Notes: a model not told the origin generated them from the sequence alone. A stretch of 12,836 bases of DNA from Proteobacteria bacterium UBA964 (GCA_002292945.1 DBCG01000056.1:1-12836); one strand, 5' to 3'; positions 1 to 7,745 are shown, numbered from the stretch's first letter. Program-made: numbers and translations.

Positions 1-617
1 GCGCAGCCGCAGATGTCGTGCAGGAAGCGCGCATAGAGCCGCGTGCCCTGCTTGGTGTGGGTGACCTCGGGATGGAACTGCAGCGCGTAGAAGCGCCGCG
101 TTTCGTCGGCCATGCCGCCGATGGGCAGGTCGGGGGTCGAGGCGATGACCTTGAACCCGGGCGGGAGCTCGGTGACGCGATCGCCGTGGCTCATCCAGAC
201 ATCAAGCAGGCCGTGGCCTTCGCCGTTCACGCGGTCTTCGATGCCCTGCAGCAAAGCGGAGTGACCGCGGGCGCGGATCTCTGCATAGCCGAACTCGTGC
301 ACCGCGCCCGGCTCGACGCGACCGCCCAGCTGCGCGGCCATGGTCTGCATGCCGTAGCAGATGCCGAGCACCGGCACACCCAGCGTCCAGACGGACTCGG
401 CTGCCGCGGGCGCGCCCTGCTGCGTGACGGACTCGGGGCCGCCCGAGAGGATGACGCCCTTCGGATTGAAGGCCCGCACCGCCTCATCGCCTGCGTCCCA
501 GGGGTGGATCTCGCAGTAGACGCCGAGCTCGCGCACGCGGCGCGCGATGAGCTGCGTGTACTGCGACCCGAAGTCGAGGATCAGGATACGGTCGGCGTGG
601 ATGTCGCGGGCGGTCAT
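1..617 (-). CDS. guaA: GMP synthase (glutamine-hydrolysing), N-terminal part, cut by window edge
   Basis: GuaA converts XMP to GMP using ATP and glutamine in the cytoplasm, the last step of GMP synthesis. The 205 visible residues are the class I glutamine amidotransferase domain. After the start comes DFGSQYTQLIARRVRE (residues 15-30). The nucleophile loop is GICYGMQ with Cys87. His182 and Glu184 in QFHPEVTHT complete the Cys-His-Glu triad, and the numbering is one higher than in the E. coli enzyme. The ATP-pyrophosphatase and dimerisation domains lie beyond the left edge. The ATG at 617 gives the expected short N-terminal lead. The gene starts 10 bases after the guaB stop and no strong Shine-Dalgarno is visible, so it is probably co-transcribed with guaB and translated partly by re-initiation (inference). 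Identification is secure. Confidence 0.96.
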   Translation of the reverse strand, partial: MTARDIHADRILILDFGSQYTQLIARRVRELGVYCEIHPWDAGDEAVRAFNPKGVILSGGPESVTQQGAPAAAESVWTLGVPVLGICYGMQTMAAQLGGRVEPGAVHEFGYAEIRARGHSALLQGIEDRVNGEGHGLLDVWMSHGDRVTELPPGFKVIASTPDLPIGGMADETRRFYALQFHPEVTHTKQGTRLYARFLHDICGC

Positions 618-627
618 GGGAGACGCT

Positions 628-2094
628 TCACGAGATCCGGTAGTTCGGCGCTTCTTTGGTGATGGTCACATCGTGGACATGCGACTCGCGCACACCCGCC
701 GAAGTGATGCGCACGAACTGCGGACGGGTGCGCATCTGACCGATGTCCTGGCTGCCGGTGTAGCCCATCGCAGCGCGCAGGCCACCGGCGAGCTGGTGCA
801 GGATGGCGACGATGCTGCCCTTGTACGGAACACGACCCTCGATACCCTCGGGGACGAGTTTTTCGAGTTCGGTCGTGGTGTCCTGGAAGTAGCGGTCGCT
901 CGAGCCATGCCGCTCGCCCATCGCACCGAGCGAGCCCATGCCCCGGTAGCTCTTGAAGCTCGCGCCCTGGAAGAGTTCGACCTCACCCGGGGATTCTTCG
1001 GTGCCGGCGAAGAGACCGCCGATCATCACGCAGTGCGCGCCAGCGGCGAGCGCCTTGGCGAGATCGCCCGAATAGCGGATGCCGCCGTCGGCGATCAGCG
1101 GTACACCCGTGCCCTCGAGCGCAGCGGCGACGTTGGCGATGGCGGAGACCTGCGGCACGCCCACGCCCGCGACGATGCGCGTGGTGCAGATGGAGCCCGG
1201 GCCGATGCCGACCTTGACGGCATCGGCGCCGCAACGCACGAGATCGCGCGCGGCCTCAGCGGTGACGATGTTGCCGGCGATGACCTGCAACTGCGGGAAC
1301 CGCGCCTTGATGCGCTCGACCGACTGCATGACGCCGCGCGAGTGGCCGTGGGAGGTATCGACCACCACGGCATCCACGCCGGCCTCGACCAAAGCCACCA
1401 CCCGATCAAGCGTGTCGGGCGAGGTGCCGACCGCAGCGCCCACACGCAGGCGTCCGCTCTCGTCTTTGCAGGCGCGCGGCCGATCGGTGGCCTTCTGGAT
1501 ATCTTTGACAGTGATCAGACCCTTGAGCTCATGGCTGTTTCCGACCACCAGCACCTTCTCGATGCGGTGCTTGTGGAAGAGCTGCAGCACGTCCTCGCGC
1601 GCGGTGTTCTCGCGCACGGTGACGAGGCGCTCCTGCGGCGTCATCACCGCCGAGACGGGCTTGTCGAGGTCCTTCTGGAAGCGCAGGTCGCGGCTCGTGA
1701 CGATACCGACGACCTTCTTGCCCTGCACCACCGGCATGCCGGAGATGCCGCGCGCGCGGGTGAGCTCGAGCACCTCGCGGATGGTGGCGTCGGGCGTGAC
1801 GGTGATGGGGTCGAGCACCACGCCGCTCTCGTACTTCTTGACGCGGGCGACCTCGCGGGCCTGCGCCTCGACGGTCATGCTTTTGTGGATGATGCCGATA
1901 CCGCCCTCTTGGGCGATGGCGATGGCGAGACGGGCTTCGGTGACCGTGTCCATTGCAGCCGAGACGACCGGCAGGTTGAGGCGGATGGTGCGGGTCAGCT
2001 GCGTGGAGAGGTCGACCTCGCGGGGCAGCACCTCGGAATAAGCCGGGACGAGCAGCACGTCATCGAAGGTGAGTGCTTCCTGCAGGATGCGCAT
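628..2094 (-). CDS. guaB: Inosine-5'-monophosphate dehydrogenase
   Basis: GuaB oxidises IMP to XMP with NAD+, the rate-limiting step toward GMP, and works as a cytoplasmic tetramer. The 488 residues match the usual bacterial length. The N-terminus (ILQEALTFDDVLLVPAYSEV) fixes the start. A Bateman module of two CBS domains occupies about residues 92-205, with GISGMPVV and IEKVLVV cores. The catalytic loop is GIGPGSICTTRIVAGVG with Cys303. The IMP phosphate loop is IADGGIRYSGD (335-344), and the mobile flap carries Arg401-Tyr402 in SSDRYFQD. It is the first gene of a guaBA operon. Its ATG has no Shine-Dalgarno: nine C residues and a G precede it. The start at 2094 is nevertheless supported by close agreement with the N-terminus of the family. 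Confidence 0.98.
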   Translation of the reverse strand: MRILQEALTFDDVLLVPAYSEVLPREVDLSTQLTRTIRLNLPVVSAAMDTVTEARLAIAIAQEGGIGIIHKSMTVEAQAREVARVKKYESGVVLDPITVTPDATIREVLELTRARGISGMPVVQGKKVVGIVTSRDLRFQKDLDKPVSAVMTPQERLVTVRENTAREDVLQLFHKHRIEKVLVVGNSHELKGLITVKDIQKATDRPRACKDESGRLRVGAAVGTSPDTLDRVVALVEAGVDAVVVDTSHGHSRGVMQSVERIKARFPQLQVIAGNIVTAEAARDLVRCGADAVKVGIGPGSICTTRIVAGVGVPQVSAIANVAAALEGTGVPLIADGGIRYSGDLAKALAAGAHCVMIGGLFAGTEESPGEVELFQGASFKSYRGMGSLGAMGERHGSSDRYFQDTTTELEKLVPEGIEGRVPYKGSIVAILHQLAGGLRAAMGYTGSQDIGQMRTRPQFVRITSAGVRESHVHDVTITKEAPNYRIS

Positions 2095-2095
2095 C

Positions 2096-2104
2096 GGGGG
2101 GGGG
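2096..2104 (-). repeat. Nine-base C tract (G on + strand) immediately before the guaB start
   Basis: The guaB ATG (2094) is preceded by one G and then nine consecutive C residues in the message. The tract occupies the place where a Shine-Dalgarno would lie, and none is present. Such homopolymers are prone to replication slippage and also to sequencing error. Adding one C would put the AUG at 2111 in frame with guaB and extend the protein by six residues. Confidence 0.9.
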
Positions 2105-2106
2105 TG

Positions 2107-2125
2107 TCCATCGAAGGCTAATGGA
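2107..2125 (-). promoter_or_regulatory. Small hairpin at the predicted 5' end of the guaBA mRNA
   Basis: Arms TCCAT (2125-2121) and ATGGA (2111-2107) are perfect complements around a 9-base loop. The hairpin would sit at or within a few bases of the predicted transcription start. Its right arm contains an AUG that is out of frame with guaB. With five pairs, three of them A-U, it is weak; a role in 5'-end stability or in hiding the upstream AUG is inference only. Confidence 0.35.
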
Positions 2126-2131
2126 CGCCGT

Positions 2132-2160
2132 ATTTTACGCTTCGGCGAGGTTGCGGTCTA
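2132..2160 (-). promoter_or_regulatory. Predicted sigma-70 promoter of guaBA
   Basis: On the minus strand a -35 element TAGACC (2160-2155, 4 of 6 consensus bases) is followed after exactly 17 bases by a -10 element TAAAAT (2137-2132, 5 of 6). The expected transcription start is near 2126-2122, giving a leader of about 30 bases before the guaB ATG. I see no PurR-type operator. Position, spacing and A/T content in an otherwise GC-rich region make this the best promoter candidate of the divergent guaB/xseA gap. Confidence 0.65.
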
Positions 2161-2185
2161 CGCATCCGTACCGACCCGCTCGGGG

Positions 2186-2191
2186 TAAACT
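2186..2191 (+). promoter_or_regulatory. Possible -10 element for xseA
   Basis: TAAACT (4 of 6 consensus bases) lies 30 bases before the xseA start in GC-rich surroundings. No recognisable -35 hexamer lies 16-19 bases upstream, so this is a weak candidate. It would give a leader of about 24 bases. The rest of the 127-base divergent region shows no further clear sites. Confidence 0.3.
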
Positions 2192-2221
2192 GCCGATCGA
2201 ACCCCTCCCGCCGGAGCCCCC

Positions 2222-3607
2222 TTGTCGACCCGCCCGCCCAGCCTCGTCCGCGCCGACCGCGATATCTACAGCGTCGGACGCCTGAACCGCGAGGTCCGAC
2301 AGCTGCTCGACCATGGGCTGCCCTTGCTGTGGGTCGAGGGGGAGATCTCGAACTTCTCGCGCCCTGCCTCCGGCCACTGGTACTTCTCGCTCAAGGACCG
2401 CGACGCGCAGGTCCGCTGCGCCATGTTCCGCGGTCGCAACGCCGTACTACGCATGACACCCCGCGACGGGCAGCGCGTGTTGGTGCGCGCCCGGGCGGGG
2501 CTCTTCGAGGCCCGCGGCGAGTTCCAGCTGGTGGTCGAGCACCTGGAGGACGCCGGGATCGGTGCGCTTCGGCAAGAGTACGAACTGCTGCGCGCGAAGC
2601 TCGAAGCCGAAGGCCTGTTCGACCCGGCACACAAACGCCCACTGCCGAAGGCGCCGGGCGTGATCGGGGTCATCACCTCGCCCACCGGCGCCGCGATCCG
2701 CGACATCCTGCACATCCTGCGACGACGTTTCCCGGCGGCACGCGTGGTGATCCACCCGGCTGCGGTGCAGGGCAAGGAGGCCGTGCCGCAGCTGCTCGCC
2801 GCGCTCGCCCTCGCGAGCGCCCGCGCGGAGTGCGATGTGCTGATCGTGGCGCGCGGAGGTGGGTCGCTCGAAGATCTTTGGGCGTTCAACGACGAATCGT
2901 TGGCGCGTGCACTGCGCGCGGCGCCCATGCCGGTGGTCACGGGCATCGGACACGAGACCGACTTCACCATCGCCGACTTCGTCGCCGATGTGCGTGCGCC
3001 CACCCCCTCGGGGGCCGCTGAGATCGTCACACCGGACGGCGCAGCGTGGCGCGCCGGTTTCGCAGCGCTCGATGCGCGACTGCAGCAACTCGCCGCGCGA
3101 CGCCTGCGCACCGGCGATGAGCAGCTGTCGCGCCTCAGTCGACGACTCGCCCTCACCCATCCCGGCGTACGCCTGCAACAAGGCGCGCAGCGGCTGGATG
3201 AACTCGAGCAACGGCTCACGGGACGGCTGCGGCTTGTGCTCGCCGATGCGCGACTGCGCACGCAACGCCTCGATGCCCGTCTGGCGCAGGGTTCTCCAGC
3301 GCTTGCCCTGCAGCGCCTCGCACAACGCCGTGCGCTGCTCGATGCACGGCTAAGGAGTGCATTGCCGAGACGTCTGACAGCGCTCGCGCAGCGCCATGAA
3401 GTCGCGCGACGTACCCTGCATGCCGTGAGCCCGCTGGCCACACTCGACCGTGGCTACGCGATCGTCTCGCGCGCTGAAGACGGGAAGCTGCTGCGTGACA
3501 CCACCGCGGCGCCGATCGGTACGCGCATCATCGCGCGCCTGGGCCGCGGACATCTCGAAGCCATCGTGACCGACGCAGCGCCCGCAGATCCGCCGCAGAC
3601 CCCATGA
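2222..3607 (+). CDS. xseA: Exodeoxyribonuclease VII large subunit
   Basis: XseA with several XseB copies forms exonuclease VII, which degrades single-stranded DNA from both ends in repair and recombination. The 461 residues fit the family. An N-terminal OB-fold (about 13-110, with LWVEGEISNFSRPASGHWYF) binds DNA. The catalytic domain carries GVITSPTGAAIRDI (Asp161), VARGGGSLEDLW (Arg211) and GIGHETDFTIADF (His244, Asp247), each six higher than the E. coli catalytic residues D155, R205, H238 and D241. An arginine-rich helical stretch (about 280-400) fits the coiled-coil that binds XseB, and RGYAIV marks the C-terminal end. The start is TTG with GGAG at 2213-2216, five bases upstream, and six extra N-terminal residues compared with E. 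coli agree with it. It is divergent from guaB, as in E. coli. xseB is not in the window. Confidence 0.97.
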   Translation: MSTRPPSLVRADRDIYSVGRLNREVRQLLDHGLPLLWVEGEISNFSRPASGHWYFSLKDRDAQVRCAMFRGRNAVLRMTPRDGQRVLVRARAGLFEARGEFQLVVEHLEDAGIGALRQEYELLRAKLEAEGLFDPAHKRPLPKAPGVIGVITSPTGAAIRDILHILRRRFPAARVVIHPAAVQGKEAVPQLLAALALASARAECDVLIVARGGGSLEDLWAFNDESLARALRAAPMPVVTGIGHETDFTIADFVADVRAPTPSGAAEIVTPDGAAWRAGFAALDARLQQLAARRLRTGDEQLSRLSRRLALTHPGVRLQQGAQRLDELEQRLTGRLRLVLADARLRTQRLDARLAQGSPALALQRLAQRRALLDARLRSALPRRLTALAQRHEVARRTLHAVSPLATLDRGYAIVSRAEDGKLLRDTTAAPIGTRIIARLGRGHLEAIVTDAAPADPPQTP

Positions 3608-4494
3608 CCACCCAAGCCCGCAAACGCAGCGCACCGCTCTCTTCGATGCTCGCCGCCTTGGGCTGCGCCACCGCAGCGACCCTCGCCGGCGCCGATCTGC
3701 CGCGTCAGGCCGCGGTACCGGGCGGGGTGGTGCTCATCGACATCCCCGGCGCTGCGCCGCCGACGGTCACCTTCGAAGACAGACGCGTCATGGTGTTGCC
3801 CAGGGACGCAGGCTGGGTCGCGATCGTCGGCATCCCGTTGGCACGCAGCCCGGGTGCCGCGAAGGTCGAGATCGACCAAGGCGCAGCGCCGCTCACCCGC
3901 GGATTCACCATCGAGGGCAAGGCCTACGCCACGCAGAGCCTCAAGGTCGCGCCGCGTCAGGTCGATCTCGCCCCGGAGGACGCCGCGCGCGTCGAACGCG
4001 AGTCACCGATCCTACGCAAGGCGATGGACACCTTCACCGAGACGCCACCGGCCACGCTGCGCTTCGAGCAACCCGTGCGCGGGCCGCGATCGAGCTCCTT
4101 CGGGCTGCGCCGCGTGTTCAACGGCCAGTCCCGCAATCCGCACTCGGGGATGGACATCGCCGCGCCGACCGGCACGCCGGTGATCGCGCCCGCACCGGGA
4201 CGCGTCATCGAGACCGGGGATTTCTTCTTCAACGGCAACACCGTGATCGTCGATCACGGACAGGGCTTGGTGACGCTCTACTGTCACCTCAGCCGTATCG
4301 ATGTGCAGCCGGGCGATGTCGTCGAGACGGGGGCCCTCTTGGGTGCCGTGGGCTCGACCGGCCGTTCCACCGGCCCCCATCTGCACTGGGGCGTATCGCT
4401 CAACCGCGCTTACGTGGACCCTGCCCTGTTCCTCGCCCCGCCGAAGCCTTCCGCCGCTTCTGCTCCACCGCCGAGCGCTTCTCCGAAGCGGTGA
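3604..4494 (+). CDS. Exported M23 family metallopeptidase (peptidoglycan endopeptidase)
   Basis: The 296-residue protein has a basic start, a hydrophobic segment and a likely signal peptidase I site after LAGA (residue 30), so it should act in the periplasm. Residues about 35-120 form a beta-rich N-terminal domain. The LytM/M23 domain (about 150-278) carries the zinc ligands His180 and Asp184 in NPHSGMDIAAP and His261 in GPHLHWGVSLN, with His228 (LYCHLS) and His259 as further active-site histidines. All expected residues are present, so it should be an active endopeptidase cutting peptide cross-links (family knowledge; substrate not shown). The tail is Pro/Ala/Ser-rich. Its ATG overlaps the xseA stop (ATGA) without its own Shine-Dalgarno, implying translational coupling. 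Its last 95 bases overlap der on the other strand. It resembles the M23 proteins beside xseA in other gammaproteobacteria, but I give no gene symbol. Confidence 0.92.
   Translation: MTTQARKRSAPLSSMLAALGCATAATLAGADLPRQAAVPGGVVLIDIPGAAPPTVTFEDRRVMVLPRDAGWVAIVGIPLARSPGAAKVEIDQGAAPLTRGFTIEGKAYATQSLKVAPRQVDLAPEDAARVERESPILRKAMDTFTETPPATLRFEQPVRGPRSSSFGLRRVFNGQSRNPHSGMDIAAPTGTPVIAPAPGRVIETGDFFFNGNTVIVDHGQGLVTLYCHLSRIDVQPGDVVETGALLGAVGSTGRSTGPHLHWGVSLNRAYVDPALFLAPPKPSAASAPPPSASPKR
4400..4494. other. Convergent 95-base coding overlap between the M23 peptidase gene and der
   Basis: The peptidase stop codon is at 4492-4494 on the + strand and the der stop codon is at 4402-4400 on the - strand, so both genes are coding across this segment. 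It encodes the VDPALF strand and Pro/Ala/Ser tail of the peptidase, and the Arg/Lys/Gly-rich tail of Der. There is therefore no room for a separate terminator between the two convergent units; transcripts from both sides are complementary here. Confidence 0.9.
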
Positions 4495-5848
4495 GCGTGC
4501 GGGGACGACCCTTGCCGCGGGCATAGGGGTTCGAGTCGGTGCGGAACTCGACCGCGACCGGCGAGGCGAAGAGGTCGAACTCGCGCCGGAACACATTGGC
4601 GAGATAGCGGGTGTAGGCCTCGGGGACATCTTTGGTCTGGTTGCCGTGGATGATGATGCGCGGCGGATTGCGCCCACCCTGGTGCGCGTAGCGCAGCTTG
4701 ATTCGCCGACCGCGCACCAACGGCGGTTGGTGCTGCACGATGGCGCGCTCGAGCGCCTTGGAGAGCTTGGGCGTCGGGATCTCGGTCATCGCCGCGTCGT
4801 ACGCCTTGATGGCCGCAGCGACCAGCTCACCGACGCCGGTGCCGTGGCGGGCCGAGATGAACTGCACGGGTGCGTAGGGCACGAAATCGAGCTTGAGTTC
4901 GAGTTGGCGACGGATCTCTTCGCGCTGCTCGTGGGGGATGCCGTCCCATTTGTTGATGGCGATCAGCAGCGCCCGGCCGCGCTGCAGCGCAAGTCCGAGC
5001 ACGCTCGCGTCCTGTTCGCCGATGCTGTCGTGGGCATCGACCATGAAGATGACGACATGGGCGGTGTCGATGGCCTGCAAGGTCTTGGCGACGCTCGCCT
5101 TCTCGACCACATCCTCGACCTTGCCGCGACGGCGCACGCCCGCGGTATCGATCAAGGTGAACTCGCGCCCGTCGCGCGCGAACGGCACGAATATGCTGTC
5201 GCGGGTGGTGCCCGGCATGTCGCTCGCGATCACGCGCTCCTCGCCGATCAGCCGGTTGACGAGCGTCGACTTGCCGACATTGGGACGACCGATGACGGCG
5301 ATGCGGATACGCCCATCGGCCTCCGCGTCGCCATCGACGACCTCGGGCTTGTCCCAGCTCGCGAGGACCAGATCCATGAGGTCACGACAGCCGTCGCCGT
5401 GCGCCGAGGCGATCGCCTGCGGCTCACCGAGGCCGAGCGAATGGAAATCCGCGGCGGCCGTCGACGGGTCGAGCCCCTCGGCCTTGTTGACCGCCAGGAA
5501 CACGGGCTTGCCGGAACGGCGCAGCTCGCGCGCCACGAAGTGATCCTGCGGGGTGAGACCGGTGCGCGCATCGGCGAGGAACACGAGCACATCGGCCTCG
5601 GCGACGGCACGCTCGGTCTGCAGACGCATCGGCTGCTCGATGCCCGAGGGCTGCTCGACGAGGCCACCGGTGTCGACGACGACATAGGGGACCGGCCCGA
5701 GGCGCCCATAGCCGTACTGGCGATCGCGCGTGACGCCCGGCATGTCCGCGACCAATGCGTCCCGGGTCCCGGTCAGCCGGTTGAAGAGCGTGGACTTGCC
5801 GACATTCGGCCGACCGACCAGCACCACCACGGGCAGCACCGCAGGCAT
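4400..5848 (-). CDS. der: Ribosome-associated GTPase Der (EngA)
   Basis: Der is an essential GTPase with two tandem G domains that acts in 50S subunit maturation. The 482 residues are close to the usual length. G domain 1 has GRPNVGKS (12-19), DTGG (59-62), NKAE (121-124) and SAH (148-150). G domain 2 has GRPNVGKS (187-194), DTAG (234-237), NKWD (299-302) and SAR (332-334). A KH-like domain follows (about 355-440, ending near NPYARGKGR), then a basic tail rich in Arg, Lys and Gly. The ATG at 5848 lies shortly before the first P-loop, as in the family; longer upstream reading in this frame overlaps bamB and looks unlike Der. It is the last gene of the operon, 26 bases after bamB, with only a weak ribosome site. 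Its 3' end overlaps the M23 gene. Confidence 0.97.
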   Translation of the reverse strand: MPAVLPVVVLVGRPNVGKSTLFNRLTGTRDALVADMPGVTRDRQYGYGRLGPVPYVVVDTGGLVEQPSGIEQPMRLQTERAVAEADVLVFLADARTGLTPQDHFVARELRRSGKPVFLAVNKAEGLDPSTAAADFHSLGLGEPQAIASAHGDGCRDLMDLVLASWDKPEVVDGDAEADGRIRIAVIGRPNVGKSTLVNRLIGEERVIASDMPGTTRDSIFVPFARDGREFTLIDTAGVRRRGKVEDVVEKASVAKTLQAIDTAHVVIFMVDAHDSIGEQDASVLGLALQRGRALLIAINKWDGIPHEQREEIRRQLELKLDFVPYAPVQFISARHGTGVGELVAAAIKAYDAAMTEIPTPKLSKALERAIVQHQPPLVRGRRIKLRYAHQGGRNPPRIIIHGNQTKDVPEAYTRYLANVFRREFDLFASPVAVEFRTDSNPYARGKGRPRTLTASEKRSAVEQKRRKASAGRGTGQGPRKRG

Positions 5849-5874
5849 CAGACGATCCGGTGTGGTTGACGCGT

Positions 5875-7038
5875 TCAGCGGCGCGGCCGGAAGGCGCTGA
5901 CGCGCCCTTCGTCGTCCTGCACCACGAGCAGATCGCCCGCGACCTGCGGCGCATTGGTGACACGCCCGCCGGCCTTGCTGCGCGCCGCGAAGGCACCGGT
6001 CGTGGCGTCCAACCAGTGCAGGTAGCCCTCGTTGTCGCCGACGACGATGAAGCCGCCGAGCGCCGCGGGACCTGACAGGCCACGGCGGCGCAGCCCGTCC
6101 TGGCGCCACTCCTCGACCCCGGTGCGACGACGCAGCCCAGCCACATCACCCTCTGAAGTGCTCACATAGACGCGATCGTCATCGATGTCGAGACCGCGAT
6201 GGCTGGATATCTCGCGAGACCACCATGACTGACCGTTGTCGAGCGCCAACATCGCGACACGCCCCTGGAAACCGGTGACGAAGACGTCCGCACCCGAGAC
6301 CTTCACGGCCGAATCGATGTCGACCATGCGCTCGAGTTCGGTCCGGCCACGCGCCGGCGCGACCAAGGCCTCCCAGAGCAGTTCGCCGTTACGCACATCG
6401 ATCGCGATGGCACGACCGTTGTCGAAACCGCAGATCACGGCATTGCCTGCGATGACCGGCGAGGCCGCACCGCGCAGCGTCAACCGAGGCACCGCCTGTT
6501 CTTCTCGCCACAGCGACTTGCCTTCGACAGGGGACAGCCCGTGCAGACGACCATCGACCGTGCGGACGACGACGATCTCTGCCGACACCGCCGGCGCCGA
6601 GAGCACCTCGCCGCCGAGTTTGACGCGCCAACGCTCGCGACCGTCTTCAGCGGCCAGCGCGATGACCTCGCCGTCCAGGGAGCCGACCACCACGAGACCC
6701 GCACCGACGCCCGGACCACCCGTGAGCTCGGCCTTGGTACGCACGCGCCACGCGGTGCGGCCGTCTGCGGCTTGCAGGGCGAGGACATCACCCCCGCGAC
6801 CGGCGGCATAGATCCGCTCGTTGTCGATGGCGGGCGCGAGGCCGGCCCGCATCGCTCCGCCGCCGCCGCCCGCCGAAGCGCTCCAGAGGCGATCCACCGA
6901 CAGCGTCGGCTCGAAATCGACGAGCTCTGCCGGCTTCTCGACATCCTTGTCTTTCGAGCAGCCCGCCGCGAGCGCGAGCAACGCCAACAACGCCAGCGGC
7001 GTCGGAGCGTGCCGGCCTGCGTTGCGGCGGGTCGTCAC
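5875..7038 (-). CDS. bamB: Outer-membrane protein assembly factor BamB (lipoprotein)
   Basis: BamB is the beta-propeller lipoprotein of the BAM complex that inserts beta-barrel proteins into the outer membrane. The 387 residues match the family. A signal peptide ends in LALAAGC with Cys27 as the lipidated residue; Ser follows it, which fits outer-membrane sorting. Repeated PQQ-type blades are visible, for example GDVLALQAADGRTAWRV, GEVIALAAEDGRERWRV and GRAIAIDVRNGELLWE, up to the last blade GRVSAFRP. The start is GTG at 7038, inside a GTGA overlap with the yfgM stop. The order yfgM-bamB-der is conserved in gammaproteobacteria, which supports the call over other PQQ-repeat proteins. Confidence 0.95.
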   Translation of the reverse strand: MTTRRNAGRHAPTPLALLALLALAAGCSKDKDVEKPAELVDFEPTLSVDRLWSASAGGGGGAMRAGLAPAIDNERIYAAGRGGDVLALQAADGRTAWRVRTKAELTGGPGVGAGLVVVGSLDGEVIALAAEDGRERWRVKLGGEVLSAPAVSAEIVVVRTVDGRLHGLSPVEGKSLWREEQAVPRLTLRGAASPVIAGNAVICGFDNGRAIAIDVRNGELLWEALVAPARGRTELERMVDIDSAVKVSGADVFVTGFQGRVAMLALDNGQSWWSREISSHRGLDIDDDRVYVSTSEGDVAGLRRRTGVEEWRQDGLRRRGLSGPAALGGFIVVGDNEGYLHWLDATTGAFAARSKAGGRVTNAPQVAGDLLVVQDDEGRVSAFRPRR

Positions 7039-7745
7039 GGCTTCACCGCCACAGGCGCAGCAGCCGGCGCAGCGGCAGGCGCAGCCACATCCTTCACGCC
7101 GTCCGCAAGCACATCGGCGATCTTGAGCTGCAGCGAGGCCGCGTCCACGGTCGGCGCACTGCCCGCCGGGATCCCCACGGTTTCGGCTTTGCGCCAGGCC
7201 ACCAGCGCACCCGCACGATCGCCCTTGGCATACAGCGCATCACCGCGGATGACATCGTAGAGGGCTGCGAAGGCGCCCGGCTGGGCGCCGCCCAGCGTGC
7301 GAAGCGCGGCATCGGCGTTGTTCTGGGCGAGCTCGACGCGGGCCAGACGGGCACGGGCCACGAGGCGCAACTGCTCGTCCTTGGAGCCCTTCATGACCCG
7401 GGTGAGGCGCGCCACGGCCTCGCCGAGCTTGCCGACCTCGACATCCGCACGGGCCGCCAACAGGTCGGCCTGATCCGCGTAGGGACTGTTGCCGTGCTCG
7501 CGCCGCAGTTCGTCGGCCATCAACAAGGCCTTGTCACGACCGCCGGTGGCGAGCGTGTCCAGCATCAGGCCATAGGCGGCGCTGGCGGACTGGTGACGCG
7601 TCTCGACGCGCTGCTCCCACCAACGCCAGCCCGCGAGGGCGCCGAGCCCGAGCAGGATGCCGAGGATGATCCAGAGGCCGTTCTCGCGCAGCCATTGCTT
7701 GACCCGTTCCCACTGTTCCTGCTCGTTGTAGTAATCATCGATCAC
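7035..7745 (-). CDS. yfgM: YfgM-like tetratricopeptide membrane protein (SecYEG-associated)
   Basis: YfgM is a single-pass inner-membrane protein that in E. coli associates with SecYEG and the periplasmic chaperone PpiD. The 236 residues start with MIDDYYNEQEQWERVKQWL, a typical YfgM cytoplasmic lead. One membrane segment follows (about 24-42, LWIILGILLGLGALAGW), then helical TPR-like repeats in the periplasm (about 50-215). The end is an Ala/Pro-rich low-complexity tail (about residues 220-236), which makes it somewhat longer than the E. coli protein. It starts at GTG 7745 in a GTGA overlap with hisS, with GGGGAG (7759-7754) eight bases upstream. Family assignment rests on the topology, N-terminus and position between hisS and bamB. 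Confidence 0.93.
   Translation of the reverse strand: MIDDYYNEQEQWERVKQWLRENGLWIILGILLGLGALAGWRWWEQRVETRHQSASAAYGLMLDTLATGGRDKALLMADELRREHGNSPYADQADLLAARADVEVGKLGEAVARLTRVMKGSKDEQLRLVARARLARVELAQNNADAALRTLGGAQPGAFAALYDVIRGDALYAKGDRAGALVAWRKAETVGIPAGSAPTVDAASLQLKIADVLADGVKDVAAPAAAPAAAPVAVKP

Noticed and set aside
547..2121. Long open frame on the + strand opposite guaB
   Set aside because: It is the antisense of a fully recognisable guaB and shows no protein-family motifs; long antisense frames are expected at this G+C content.
2095..2221. PurR-like operator in the guaB/xseA gap
   Set aside because: No sequence resembling the palindromic PurR box could be found by eye.
3652..3672. Possible lipobox (ALGC, Cys21) in the M23 peptidase
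   Set aside because: The -3 position is Ala and no typical LxxC spacing is clear; a signal peptidase I site after LAGA fits better.
4360..4375. GGCCG/CGGCC inverted repeat as a terminator for der or the M23 gene
   Set aside because: The stem lies inside the codons for the zinc-site region of the peptidase, and no T run follows on either strand.
4301..5869. Long + strand open frame opposite der
   Set aside because: It mirrors der codon for codon and has no recognisable domain.
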